From NCBI GenBank assembly GCA_963792485.1, contig CAWBWL010000007.1:868001-932000 (forward strand): 64,000 nucleotides of DNA, given 5' to 3'. The stretch is from JANOYJ01 sp963792485. GTDB taxonomy: Bacteria; Pseudomonadota; Alphaproteobacteria; Rhizobiales; Rhizobiaceae. How positions within the stretch are numbered: the first letter of the stretch is position 1; each line of letters begins with the position of its first letter. Shown piece after piece: positions 14,201-24,466 of this stretch. The translations under genes and the position numbers were made by a program. The notes below the pieces were generated by a model. That model was not told the DNA's origin. It made no database searches and worked only from the letters and a program-made list of their open reading frames with translations.

Positions 14201-15856
14201 TACCACCGTCATCGAGACATTGCCGGTTCCGCCGAGCGTTGCGGGATTGCCGTTCAAGGTATCACCCGGAATGACATCTAAGACGTTTGCACCGCCGGTC
14301 ATGCCGATTATGCTGAAGACGGAGTCGTCATCCGCCACGATTGTTCCCGGATTGACTGGGACGGTCACAACGGCCTGATCGCAATTTGCCGGATTGAGAT
14401 TTTCACAGATCTCGTACGTGATTGTATAATTGCCCGCAGGCGTGCCCGGCGCGACCGAGACGATTCCGGTCGCCGGATCGAGCGAGACGCCGGGATTTGA
14501 GGCTGGCGTGACAATCGTCGCCGTGATGGCCGCGACGTTTACCGGCGAACCGTTCAGCGTGTCATTGGTGAAGGCGTTGACGACCGATGGATTGCCAACG
14601 CCGCCATTGACACCGGCCGGCGCATCGTCTGCCGCCAGGATCGGCGCGGCAACAACGTCAATGGTGGCAACACCCTCATCGCAAGTGGCCGGATTGAGGT
14701 TTTCGCAAATCTGGTAGGTGATCGTGTATGTCCCGGCTGGCGTATTGGCCGGAACCGAGACCTGACCGGTGGCCGGGTCAAGCGCCGGAACTGGCGCGCC
14801 GGGCGTCAGCGGGGTCGCTGGGGTGACGACGGTGAGCGCGACATTTCCGGCGCCGCCAAGCGTCGCTGGATTGCCGTTCAGCGTGTCACCAGGCATGACA
14901 TCGAGCACGTTTGGTGCGCCTGCCAGACCATTGATCCCGGAAATGCTGTCGTCGTCGGCAGCAATGACGCCCGCACCGACCGGCACCGTGACGATTGCCT
15001 GATCGCAATTGGTCGGATTGAGCGTCTCACAAATCTCGTAGGTGATCGTATAGCTGCCTGCAGGAACGCCGGGCGCAACAGAGACAATGCCGGTTGCAGG
15101 ATCAAGCGACACGCCTGGATTGGAGGCTGGTGTCACGATTGCTGCGGTGATGTTTGTAACGGTGACCGGCGCGCCGTTCAGCGTATCGTTTGTGAAAGCG
15201 TTGATGACGGACGGATTGCCCGTGCCGCCATTGACAGCGGCGGGCGTATCATCAGCGGCCACAATCGGCGCATCGGAAAGCGATATGGTCGTCGGATCAG
15301 AGCCGCCGCCGGTCTCATCAGCAGGGTTGGTGCTGTCGGATGTGTCGTTGACTGTCGCGCCGCCTGGGCCCGTGCCGGAGGCTATTGCCTGGTTCTGATG
15401 CGACCCGGCTGCAATATCCGCCGGCTGCAATGTGTAGGTCGCTGTGAATGTGGCTGTATCGACGACGCCCGGCGCCAGCGACACGAGCGGACCGCCGATG
15501 ACGGTGACGGACGGGTCGGAAATGCTGATATTGGTCAGCGTGGTGTTACCCGTGTTCTCGACCGAGAATGTGTAAGAGAGCGTCTCGCCGGCCTGGCCAA
15601 AGCCGTCGCCATTCTCGTCATTGAACGTCACGCCTTTGAGAAGCTCAAGTGCGGGGGCAGAAGGAAGAACAGGTATGGCCACCGTATCGGATGGCGGCGT
15701 CAGCGTGCCTTGGGCAGGCGTGCCGGAGGCGGTCGCCGTGTTGGACAGATCCGCATATGCGCTGACGGAGCTGAACAGAAACGCAAACACAAACAACAGC
15801 GCGGCCATCGGGCTGCACTGCCTTGTATCTGGTTTGTGGTTAGCTCTTCTTTTCAA
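5242..15856 (-). CDS. Giant secreted repeat protein, about 3,540 residues, 27 Cys-paired repeats (one frameshift)
   Basis: The frame opens at a TTG (15856). An ATG at 15808 is an equally good start and gives a signal peptide directly (MAALLFVFAFLFSSVSAYA). In order: signal peptide; a DUF11-like domain (about 40-190); 27 tandem Ig-like repeats of about 102 residues (about 195-2,960); SdrD-B/carboxypeptidase-regulatory-like domains with DxNxDG calcium-type loops (about 2,960-3,200); a DUF11 domain (about 3,210-3,330); a second SdrD-type loop; and a C-terminal segment resembling an OmpA-family fold. Every repeat contains the sequence type YxICExLNPxNCD, which gives two Cys separated by seven residues, and a PGTPAG..TITY strand. 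Two repeat types mostly alternate. A one-base frameshift near 5774 breaks the second Sdr loop, and the remaining 180 or so residues lie in the next frame and end at 5242. The protein is probably a very long rigid surface fibre or adhesin. Its ligand is unknown. Confidence 0.8.
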
Positions 15857-15896
15857 CTTATGCTTTCAGAGTTTCGTTGGTGTTTTCCGGCCTCTA

Positions 15897-15930
15897 CCCG
15901 GAATGACCGCATGCAGGCGGCCATTCCGGG
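15897..15930 (-). terminator. Strong hairpin between two surface-protein genes
   Basis: The stem CCCGGAATGACCGC pairs with GCGGCCATTCCGGG around a six-base loop, with one G-U type mismatch. It lies 20 bases after the stop of the 307-residue gene and about 40 bases before the start of the giant gene. No clear T-tract follows on the minus strand, so it may stabilise or attenuate the transcript rather than terminate it cleanly. Confidence 0.5.
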
Positions 15931-15949
15931 CAAGAGAGAGGCAGGAGGA

Positions 15950-16873
15950 TTATTGCAAGGTGTCGATATCCGCCTGGGTGACGGTGTAGGACGCAGTGAA
16001 CGTGACCGTGCCGCCCGGCGCCAGCGTCGTGCTGCCAACCGTTGTCGGGCTCGGCACTGGCGTGCCAGTGCCGTTAAAGGCGGTTTCAGTGACGTTCACG
16101 CCCGAGATCGTCACATTGCCTGTATTGGTCACGAGATAGGTGTAGTTGACCACTTGGCCGACCGTGAGCGGCCCGGCGGTATCGGCGGTCTTGTCGATCG
16201 TGAGCGCAGGCGATGCCGGGATTGTCGCCGTCGCCGTCAGCGTCGATCCGCCAGGCGTCGGCGCGACCGGCGTGCCCTGAGGATTGTTGGCCGTCGCCGA
16301 GACCGTGTTCTCCACGCCGTCGGTCACGCCCGCCGCCGCATCAACATTGGCTTGGGTGAGCACATAGGTGGCCGAGTAGGTCCAGACTTCGGAAACGTCC
16401 AGAACGTTGTCGGAATCCGTGTCACCCGAAGCGAGGGTTGGCCCCGAAGTCAGCGCATTGGCCGCGCCGCCATTGAAGCTGACGCCCGGATCGGTGAGTG
16501 CGACGCCGGACAGTGAGACGTTGCCGGTATTGTCCACAGTGTAGCTATAGGTGATGGTGTCACCACCATCGGTCAGCGTCGAACTCGCGCCGGCCGACGT
16601 TGTGGTGGAAACGATGCTCTTGACCACGGTGTAGCCAGGTGCGGCGAGCTGAACGGGAATGTTCAGCGTATCGCTCGGATCCGTCAGCGTTCCGGCAGCG
16701 GGCGTGCCGGTTGCGGTCGCCGTGTTGCTCAGAGCCGCGTGGGACGCGGAAACTGACGATATGGCAAGCGCGGCGGACAGGCATGTTGTCATCATGAACC
16801 GCGCCGTCAATTTCGGTATTCCCTGCATTTTCGGGACCAGCCAGCGGCCGCCCCCAGTCATATTGTTCTTCAT
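15950..16873 (-). CDS. Secreted DUF11/DUF7507-type repeat protein, 307 residues
   Basis: The ATG at 16873 begins a long, positively charged N-region and a hydrophobic export segment (about residues 27-46) ending in the cleavage-like SASHAALS. The next residues, LSNTATATGTPAAGTL, closely copy the mature start of the 3,540-residue giant. Two DUF11/DUF7507-like beta domains follow (about 75-215 and 215-307), with the typical phrases TYSYTVDNTGNVSLSGV and VNYTYLVTNTGNVTISGV. The protein ends abruptly at TQADIDTLQ. The neighbouring giant at 17107 ends with nearly the same 85 residues. It lies between the two giants in the same direction and is probably an accessory or capping subunit of the same surface structure. 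That role is inferred. No frameshift was seen. Confidence 0.75.
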   Translation of the reverse strand: MKNNMTGGGRWLVPKMQGIPKLTARFMMTTCLSAALAISSVSASHAALSNTATATGTPAAGTLTDPSDTLNIPVQLAAPGYTVVKSIVSTTTSAGASSTLTDGGDTITYSYTVDNTGNVSLSGVALTDPGVSFNGGAANALTSGPTLASGDTDSDNVLDVSEVWTYSATYVLTQANVDAAAGVTDGVENTVSATANNPQGTPVAPTPGGSTLTATATIPASPALTIDKTADTAGPLTVGQVVNYTYLVTNTGNVTISGVNVTETAFNGTGTPVPSPTTVGSTTLAPGGTVTFTASYTVTQADIDTLQ

Positions 16874-17030
16874 TTTTGATATCCTCTCTCTATTTCTTCA
16901 AAAAGGCACGGCTGACGCCGCACCAAGGCACGCTGCAAGCACTGACGATCAGGAGATCCGCCCCCTCAACTCAACTCATCGAACACGAAATCAGCTTACA
17001 AAGCGGGCACGCACACACAAAAAGGAGAAA

Positions 17031-17051
17031 CCCGCGCGCGAATCACGCGGG
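17031..17051 (-). terminator. Probable Rho-independent terminator of the glycine-rich giant gene
   Basis: On the minus strand CCCGCG and CGCGGG form a six-pair GC stem about 56-76 bases after the stop codon at 17107, followed by a T-rich stretch (TTTCTCCTTTTTG). It separates this gene from the 307-residue gene downstream. Confidence 0.5.
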
Positions 17052-17106
17052 ATCGCTCAGGAAAACCAGAGGCACCTTATTGGTTCGAGCCCGTACGCAT
17101 TACTGG

Positions 17107-20100
17107 TCATTGAAGTGTATCCACATCTTGTTGCGTCACCGTATAAGTCGCGGTGAAGCTAACAGACGCGCCCGGTGCCAAAGTTGTCGGACCTGTTGGA
17201 ACCGGGTTCGGCACGGGAGTTCCTGTGCCGTTGAACAGTGTTTCACTCACGTCGACGCCGCTGACAGTGACATTGCCGGTGTTGGTGACGAGGTAGTTGT
17301 AAGTCACAACTTGGCCAACGGTGAGCGGTCCAGCCGTGTCCGCCGTTTTATCTACGGTCAAAGCAGGCGCCGGAACGAATGTGTTGGTAATGCTGCAGCT
17401 TGCGGTCTGTCCGAGTGAAAGCGTCAGATTGCTGCCGGACAAAGAGCCGCCGGTGCAGGACCAGGCGCTCGCTGTGTAGTTCGAGTTGGTCACTTCCGAC
17501 AGCGCATAAGAACCCGCGCTCACCGCCTGATTTGTCACGGCGGCGGTTCCGCTGGTTCCCGTAATCGTCGTGATGCCAGTTGCCGTCAGCGGGAATGTCG
17601 CAAGCGTCGCCGTGCCGCCGCCCGTGTTGACGATCACCTTCGTCAGCGTCAGCGTCGCGGCCTGGTCGTCATTGGTGACCGTGCAAGTGGCGTTCTGAGC
17701 TTGCGTCAAGACCAATGAACTGCCCGTCAGCGTTCCGCCAACACAGGACCAGGCGCCGCCGGTGTAGCCGGCAAGTGCTCGACTCGGAGAGTGCGTAGGT
17801 TCCGGCATTTACGTTGGCGTTGGTGACAGCAACCGCGCCTTCGACGCCCGAGATCGTCACCGGACCTGTCGCGGTCAGCGTGAAGGCCGTGTCCAAAGCC
17901 GTGCCGCCAGAATTGTTGATCACCGTCTTGAGCAGCGTCAGCCTTGGCCGGTCGTTGTTGGTGATCGTGCAGGAAGCGCTCTGTCCATTGGCCAGCACCA
18001 GCGAATTGCCAGTCAGCGTGCCTGCCGTGCAAGACCATGAACCCGGAGTATAGGCCGCAGTCGCCGCGCCGGACTCTGTCAGCAGATATGTGCCGGCATT
18101 GACCGCAGCCGCCGTCACAGCCGCCGCGCCCTCAATGCCCGTGATCGTGGTCGGACCGGTCGCCGTCAGCGTGAAGTCGGTATCGACATTGGTGCCGCCA
18201 TTATCGTTCGTAACTGTCTTCAAGAGTGTCAGCGTCGCGGCCTGATCGTCATTGGTGACCGTGCAGGTGGCGTTCTGGGCTTGGGTCAGAACCAATGAAC
18301 TGCCCGTCAGCGTCCCGCCGACACAGGACCATGCCCCGCCGGCATAGCCGGCAAGTGAAGACTCGGAGAGCGCATAAGTGCCCGCATTGACCGCCGCATT
18401 GGTGACGGCTGGCGCGCCCTCGATGCCGGAGATGGTGACCGGACCGGTGGCTGTCAGAGTGAAGGCGGTATCGAGCGCCGTGCCGCCGCTGTCGTTGATG
18501 ACGGTTTTCAAAAGCGTCAGGCGCGGCCTGTCATTGTTGGTGATCGTGCAGCTGGCGCTCTGGCCGTTGGCGAGCACCAGCGAATTGCCGGTCAGCGTTC
18601 CCGCCGTGCAGGTCCATGTGCCTTGCGTGTAGTTCGCCGTCGCCGCGCCGGATTCCGTGAGCATATATGTGCCCGCATTGACCGCAGCTGCCGTCACAGC
18701 TCGCCGCGCCCTCAATGCCGGTGATCGTCGTCGGGCCGGTCGCCGTCAGCGTGAAGTCCGTGTCTACATTGGTGCCGCCATTGTCATTGGTGACGGTCTT
18801 GAGCAAAGTCAGCGTCGCTGGCTGATCGTCATTGCTGACGGTGCAGGTGGCGTTCTGGGCTTGGGTCAGAGACCAATCGAACTGCCCGTCAGCGTGCCGC
18901 CAACACAGGACCATGCGCCGCCCGTGTAGCCAGCAAGGCTCGACTCGGACAGCGCGTAAGTTCCGGCATTCACATTGGCATTGGTGATCGCAGCCGCGCC
19001 CTCGATGCCCGATGATCGTGACCGGACCGGTCGCCGTCAGCGTGAAGGCGGTATCGACCGCCGTGCCGCCGCTGTCGTTGATGACGGTTTTCAGAAGCGT
19101 CAGCTTCGGCCGGTCATTGTTGGTGATCGTGCAGGAGGCGCTTTGGCCGTTGGCGAGCACCAGCGAATTGCCAGTCAGCGTTCCCGCCGTGCAAGACCAT
19201 GTGCCTTGTGTATACGCCGCTGTCGCCGCGCCAGACTCGGTCAGGACGTATGTTCCGGCGCTCACCGCAGCCGCCGTCACGCTCGCCGCGCCCTCAACGC
19301 CGGTGATCGTCGTCGGACCTGTGGCGGTCAGGGTGAAGTCCGTGTCGACATTCGTCCCGCCATTGTCGTTCGTCACAGTCTTCAGCAGCGTCAGCGTGGC
19401 GGGCTGATCGTCATTGGTGACGGTGCAGACAGCGTTCTGGGCTTGGGTCAGAACCAGCGAACTGCCCGTCAGCGTACCGCCCACGCATGACCATGCGCCG
19501 CCAGTGTAGCCGGCGAGGCTCGATTCCGTAAGCGCGTAGGTTCCTGCATTGACCGGCGCATTCGTCACCGCCGCATTGCCTTCAATGCCGCTCGCCGTCA
19601 CCGGACCCGTGGCCGTCAGCGTGAACGCCGTGTCCAGCGCCGTGCCGCCCGAATTGTTGATGACGGTCTTCAAGAGCGACAGCCTTGGACGGTCATTATT
19701 GGTGATCGTGCAGCTTGCCGCTCTGGCCGTTTGCCAGCACAAGCGAATTGCCGGTCAGCGTTCCTGCAGTGCAGGTCCAGGTGCCTTGCGTATAAGCCGC
19801 CGTCGCTGCGCCGGATTCGGTGAGCACATAAGTGCCTGCGCTGACCGCCGCCGCCGTCACGCTCGCCGCGCCTTCAATGCCGGTGATCGTCGTCGGGCCG
19901 GTCGCGGTCAGCGTGAAGTCGGTGTCGACGTTCGTGCCGCCATTGTCATTCGTCACAGTTTTCAAAAGCGTCAGCGTCGCGGGCTGGTCGTCATTGGTGA
20001 CCGTGCAGGTGGCGTTCTGGGACTGGGTCAGGACAAGGCTCGACCCGGTCAGCGTGCCGCCGACGCACGACCACGCGCCGCCGGTGTAGCCCGCAAGCGC

Positions 20101-23082
20101 GGACTCAGAGAGAACGTAGGTTCCGGCGTTCACATTGGCATTGGTGACCGCCGCGTTGCCTTCGATGCCGTTGATCGTCACAGGCCCCGTCGCGGTCAGC
20201 GTAAAGGCTGTGTCAAGCGCCGTGCCGCCGCTGTCGTTGATGACTGTCTTCAGCAGAGTGAGGCGCGGCCTGTCATTATTGGTAATCGTGCAGGAGGCAG
20301 TTTGACCAATGCCAAGCACAAGCGAATTGCCCGTGAGCGTGCCCGCGGTGCAGGACCAGGTCCCCGGCGTGTAGTTCGCCGTTGCCGCGCCGGACTCGGT
20401 AAGCACATAGGTTCCGGCGTTGACGTTGGCATTCGTAACCGCTGGCGCGCCTTCAATACCCGTAATGGTCGTCGGGCCGGTCGCCGTCAGCGTGAAGTCC
20501 GTGTCAATATTCGTCCCGCCATTGTCGTTCGTGACGGTCTTGAGCAGCGTCAGCTGCGGGGCAATGTCGTCATTGGTGATGGTGCAGCTGGCATTCTGGT
20601 TCTGCGCGAGTGTGAGATTGGATCCGGCAAGCGTGCCGCCGACGCAGGTCCAGGCGCTGCCGGTGTAGCCGGCCGGTCCGGATCTCGCTGAGCACATAAG
20701 TCCCGCGTCAACGTGCGCATTCGTCACTGCAGGCGCGCCTTCAATGCCCAAGCGGTGACAGGACCCGTGGCCGTCAGCGTGAAAGCGGGTCAACCGCCGT
20801 GCCGCCATTATTGTTCGTGACATTCTTCAGCAGCGTCAGGCGCGGCTTGTCATTGTTGGTGATCGTGCAGCTTGCGGTCTGGCCAGCGATCAGCGCCAGC
20901 GAATTGCCCGTCAGCGTGCCCGCCGTGCAGGTCCATGTGCCTTGGGTGTAGTTCGCGGTCGCTGCGCCTGAACTCGGTGAGCGTGTAGGTGCCGGGATTG
21001 ACGATCGCATTGGTGATCGCTGGCGCGCCCTCAATGCCGGTGATCGTTGAGGGACCTGTCGCCGTCAGTGTGAAGTCGGTGTCAACATTCGTCCCGCCAT
21101 TGTCGTTCACCGTGGTCTTGAGCAAGGTCAGGCGCGGCTTGGCGGCTACGGTTACGGATGCGTTTGCCGTGTCATTGCTGTCGCCGGTATTGTAATCGAC
21201 GACACTCGCCGGATTGGTGATCACCGCCCCGTTCGGCGCGGCCACGTTCACCGTTTGCTGGAAGGTGAATGTCTGGCTTTGGCCTGATGCGAGATTGCCC
21301 GTGCAGTTGATCACGCCTGCGGAATAAGTGCACACGCCGGCCGGACCTGACGAAGTGAACGCGGTGGGCGCTCCCACATTCACCGTCGGCGCGACATCGT
21401 TGACAACCAGCGGATTGGTGACCGTGTCGTCGGGACCGGACATCGGGGCCGGACCGAGATTGGTGGCGATTACCGTCCAGGTGATGACATCGCCCGCCGA
21501 CTGCACGGCCGGGCTTGCGGTTTTGGTGACGCGCAAATCATAGCAGTTGATGGTGAGCGGACGGTCAACGAAGCGTGTGGTCGAGGCGCCTGCGGTCGTG
21601 CGGTCAACGACAGTCGCCCTGTTGGTGATCGTCCCGCACAGCGCGGTGCTGGAGATGATCTGCTCATAGGTGATGCGTCAGCGTTTCGCCGGAGTTCAGG
21701 CCGCGCGTGCCGCCAGCGGGTGCGCCGGGGGCGGACGGGGCGCTGTAGGGGCGCGTGCATGTGGTGCTCGCAGGCATCGCCGAGCCAACTGTCACTCCGG
21801 TGCAGGTGATCGCGCCGCTCGCCATGTCCGCGTTCGCGCCGCCGCTTGTGCCAATCGACAAGACGCGGAACGCCGGTGTTGGCGCGCCATTGGGGCCGAC
21901 AGGCAAAGTGTCGGTGAGCGTCAGCGTATCGCCGCGCGTCATCGGATCGGGGCCGGTGTTGGTCACCGACACTGTCCAGACAACACGCCCGCCGGAATTG
22001 ACCGGGGAAGTCGCCACGGACTTCACAACGTTCAATGTGTAAAGGCACGGCACCCAGTCCAGCGTCGCCGCACCCGCCGGACCATTGGTCTGCCCGGCGG
22101 CTGGACCAGCCACTGCCGTCCCGGATATGCCGGTTGGCGCAGATGCTGTTACGGTTGGCGACGTGGCGCGCAAGAAACTCGATCCGCCGCCGCCGCCGCC
22201 GCCCGTGCGGCTGTCGCCATTTGTCGCAGAGCCGCCGCCGCCGCCTGTGTAACCACCGCCGCCGCCGCCGCCGGAGTCGGTGCCGTTGTCAAGACCGCCC
22301 TTGCCGCCAGTGCCAGCGACTAGTCCTGCGACGCCATTGCGGGCAGGAGTCGTGCTGTTGACGCCGCCCGCGCCGCCTGCGCCGGTCTGTCCGCCCTGGC
22401 CGCCTCCGACGATGCCGGTCGCCTGGGATCCGTTTGAACCATTTGCGCCCGCCACAATGGCGCCCGCGGCAATGCCAGCTGCGCCGCCGGCTCCGCCATT
22501 GCCTGCGGGCGGAACCTGATGTGCCGCGCCGCCGCCGCCGCCGCCGCCCGCATGGACCAGCAACTGGCCGGCGACGCTGATCGACGAACTGCCGCCGCCG
22601 CTACCGCCCTTATGAATGGTGGCCGAATTGATGTCGCCGCCGGCGCCGCCCGCCGACGTTCCGCTGCCACCCGGCGGGCCGATAAGTCCCGTCGTTGAAA
22701 TCGTGCCACCCCCAGCAACAGTGCCGGTAACGGCCTGAAGTGGAAGGACTTTGAATGTCGCGCCGATACGCGCGCCGCCGCCGCCAATACCGCCAAGCGT
22801 GGCATCTATGCCCTGGGATGCGCCGCCGCCGCCAGTAACAGTGCCAATAAATCCGCAGACGCCGTCAGGCACTGTCGTGGCGACTGCGCCGGCCGTGGTA
22901 CGGCTGAATGTCGTTGGATCCGGCGCGGGGTCGGTGAAGCCCGGGCCCGGAAGCACGGCGGATGTGAACGCGCCCGCGAGCAGCACAATGAATTTCGAGC
23001 GCCGCCAAGATGCGGAAAAGAACCGGCGCTCCGGCTCGCTATGAGCCGCAGGTCCCTTTTGATCGTCGATATTCCGCCCCAT
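17107..23082 (-). CDS. Glycine-rich giant surface protein with 13 SpaA-like repeats, about 1,990 residues (many frameshifts)
   Basis: The start at 23082 gives a basic N-terminus and an export segment (about residues 31-50). Residues about 60-345 are extremely glycine-rich, with runs of six to eight Gly. One or two DUF11 domains follow (about 350-640). Then 13 repeats of about 96 residues alternate between two types. Each carries TLLKTVxNDxGG, FTLTATGP.TI.GIEG, a GTY.L.ES strand, and a Cys pair (WSC...GTLTG... then C-x-ITNND). The last about 85 residues are a DUF11-like domain ending TQQDVDTLQ. The repeats resemble prealbumin-like SpaA/Cna-B folds. The reading frame is interrupted at about 21,676, 20,970, 20,790, 20,750, 20,690, 19,718, 19,008, 18,870, 18,700 and 17,775, each by one or two bases. 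The protein sequence resumes each time, so assembly error in repetitive DNA is the simplest reading, with pseudogene decay as the alternative. Confidence 0.7.
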
Positions 23083-23716
23083 TTAGTCCCCGCATCGCAT
23101 CGCGGCTGGGCCGCGGCGAAGTAACGCTGCTTGTCTCAAAAAAACATTTCACGCTGACTGCCCTTGTTCGCCAAACCAGACACGGACGAAACAAAAGGTT
23201 CACACAAGGTCGGCGCGCTTAATTGCGCCTGATGATTCGGGGTGCCTCACACGCGAAACTGGCCGGCCACACTACTCAAGTTGCGCCTTGCCCAGTTCCG
23301 CCGGCCGGCTCGGCCAAGCTCCCCCCGCGGAGATTGGCCGGTTACTACTTCGTAAATATTGGTTAACGGGCGGTTAATCATTGCGCCCCGCCAGCTGTTC
23401 GCAGCCTTGGTCCCCTGCATAAAACGAAAGTTTCCAGTCTTTTGCCCGCTTGCTTCATTCAGAATCGCTCTGTGCCCCGGCCAACCGGTTCTCTCCTTTA
23501 GGTTCGGACATGTGGAAACAATGGCAGAAAACGCCGACTCGAGCCGCTTAGTGATTCTTACCCGAATCAGCTCGAATCATCTCTAATGGCGGCTTCAACC
23601 CAACTCAAGATTCCCCGCCAAAATATCGGGCAATGGGTTGTATTGCTGATAAGATCAACTTTAAATACTTTTGCCAAAGCGGGGCGAATTCGCTAGGAGC
23701 TTTTCTTCCAGCCCGG
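23083..23716. other. Non-coding divergent region between the glycine-rich giant and the TIGR01244 gene
   Basis: About 630 bases without a credible gene. It holds one perfect CtrA-type site (23363-23377) and A/T-rich promoter-like DNA around 23,340-23,420 and 23,610-23,670, which should drive the two divergent genes. A short open frame at 23359-23586 has no coding character. No RNA gene was recognised. Confidence 0.6.
23363..23377. promoter_or_regulatory. Perfect CtrA-type site TTAA-N7-TTAA
   Basis: The sequence TTAACGGGCGGTTAA matches the full CtrA consensus of alphaproteobacteria, with TTAA half-sites seven bases apart. It is about 280 bases upstream of the glycine-rich giant start and about 340 bases upstream of the TIGR01244 gene, so it could control either. 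The assignment rests on the motif alone. Confidence 0.55.
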
Positions 23717-24061
23717 ATGCCAGACATGACCCCGCAAAAGATCACCGACGATTTCACCGTTTCTCCGCAAATCCTCGCCGCTGATGTCGCCGAAATCGCC
23801 GCCGGCGGGTTCAAAAGCGTGATCTGCAACAGGCCGGATGGCGAGTCGCCTGACCAGACGCCCTATGCGCAGATCGAGGCTGCCGTTCGCAAGGCCGGGC
23901 TGGAGTGGCGCTTCATTCCGGTCGTGTCAGGCGCGATGACGCATGAGGATGTTGCGGCCATGGCGCAGGCGCTCAAGGAACTTCCCGCGCCGGTCTTCGC
24001 CTATTGCCGCTCCGGCACACGCTGCGGCGTGTTGTACCGCGCCGTGCAGGCGCAGGCATAA
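23717..24061 (+). CDS. TIGR01244 family (DUF442) protein-tyrosine-phosphatase/sulfurtransferase-like protein
   Basis: About 114 residues starting MPDMTPQKITDDFTVSPQI. An upstream in-frame start at 23633 would add 28 residues without family support. The pattern is that of the short DUF442/TIGR01244 proteins: VSPQIxxxDVxxIAxxGFKSVICNRPDGE near the start and the phosphatase-like P-loop AYCRSGTRC near the C-terminus, where Cys and Arg form the CxxGxR-type active site. In rhizobia this domain is often fused to a persulfide dioxygenase-like metallo-beta-lactamase (Blh type) and tied to sulfide handling. Here it stands alone. The actual substrate is unknown. The gene is complete and has no frameshift. 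Confidence 0.85.
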   Translation: MPDMTPQKITDDFTVSPQILAADVAEIAAGGFKSVICNRPDGESPDQTPYAQIEAAVRKAGLEWRFIPVVSGAMTHEDVAAMAQALKELPAPVFAYCRSGTRCGVLYRAVQAQA

Positions 24062-24130
24062 CCACCCATATAGTTAGCTGATCGTATAAGTATTCTTGAC
24101 AGGTGTCGCGTTTTCTGATCACTTAGCCAA

Positions 24131-24466
24131 ATGGCTTACCATGATCCAAACCTGACCGCGCTGTTTCACGCCCTGGGCGACCCGACGCGCCTTGCGGTGG
24201 TCGAGGCGCTGTCGCGCAGCGAAGCATCTATTTCCGAACTTGCCGCCCCGCATGACATGGCGCTGCCGTCGTTTCTGAAACATATCGCCATCCTTGAGCA
24301 GTCGGGCCTCGTCCTCACCACGAAAAAAGGCCGCGTGCGCACCGCCACCCTCGTGCCTGGAAAACTTGGCAAGGCGGAGAAATGGTTCCGCGACCGGCGC
24401 GCCGTTTGGGGCGGCCGGATGGACAGGCTGGACGGATATTTGAAACAGAAGGGACAGAGCACATGA
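24131..24466 (+). CDS. ArsR-family transcriptional regulator
   Basis: A 111-residue winged-helix protein. The opening LTALFHALGDPTRLAVVEAL is the classic ArsR/SmtB first helix pair. It is followed by the recognition region LPSFLKHIAILEQSGLV and a beta-wing (LTTKKGRVRTATLVPG). There is no metal-binding Cys cluster, so it belongs with the ArsR regulators that pair with SRPBCC proteins and not with the metal sensors. Its stop overlaps the start of the next gene by four bases (ATGA), which points to translational coupling and a two-gene operon. The A/T-rich stretch at 24,075-24,110 is the likely promoter. Confidence 0.9.
   Translation: MAYHDPNLTALFHALGDPTRLAVVEALSRSEASISELAAPHDMALPSFLKHIAILEQSGLVLTTKKGRVRTATLVPGKLGKAEKWFRDRRAVWGGRMDRLDGYLKQKGQST

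Noticed and set aside
17070..17105. TTGGTTCGAGCCC resembling a tRNA T-loop
   Set aside because: The surrounding sequence does not form a cloverleaf and no acceptor stem matches.
6975..21160. Dense repeats that could suggest a CRISPR array or satellite DNA
   Set aside because: The repeats are 288-306 bases, in frame, and translate into Ig-like and SpaA-like protein repeats. There are no short direct repeats with spacers and no cas genes.
23359..23586. Small open frame in the intergenic region beside the CtrA site
   Set aside because: No ribosome site, no family similarity and non-coding base composition.
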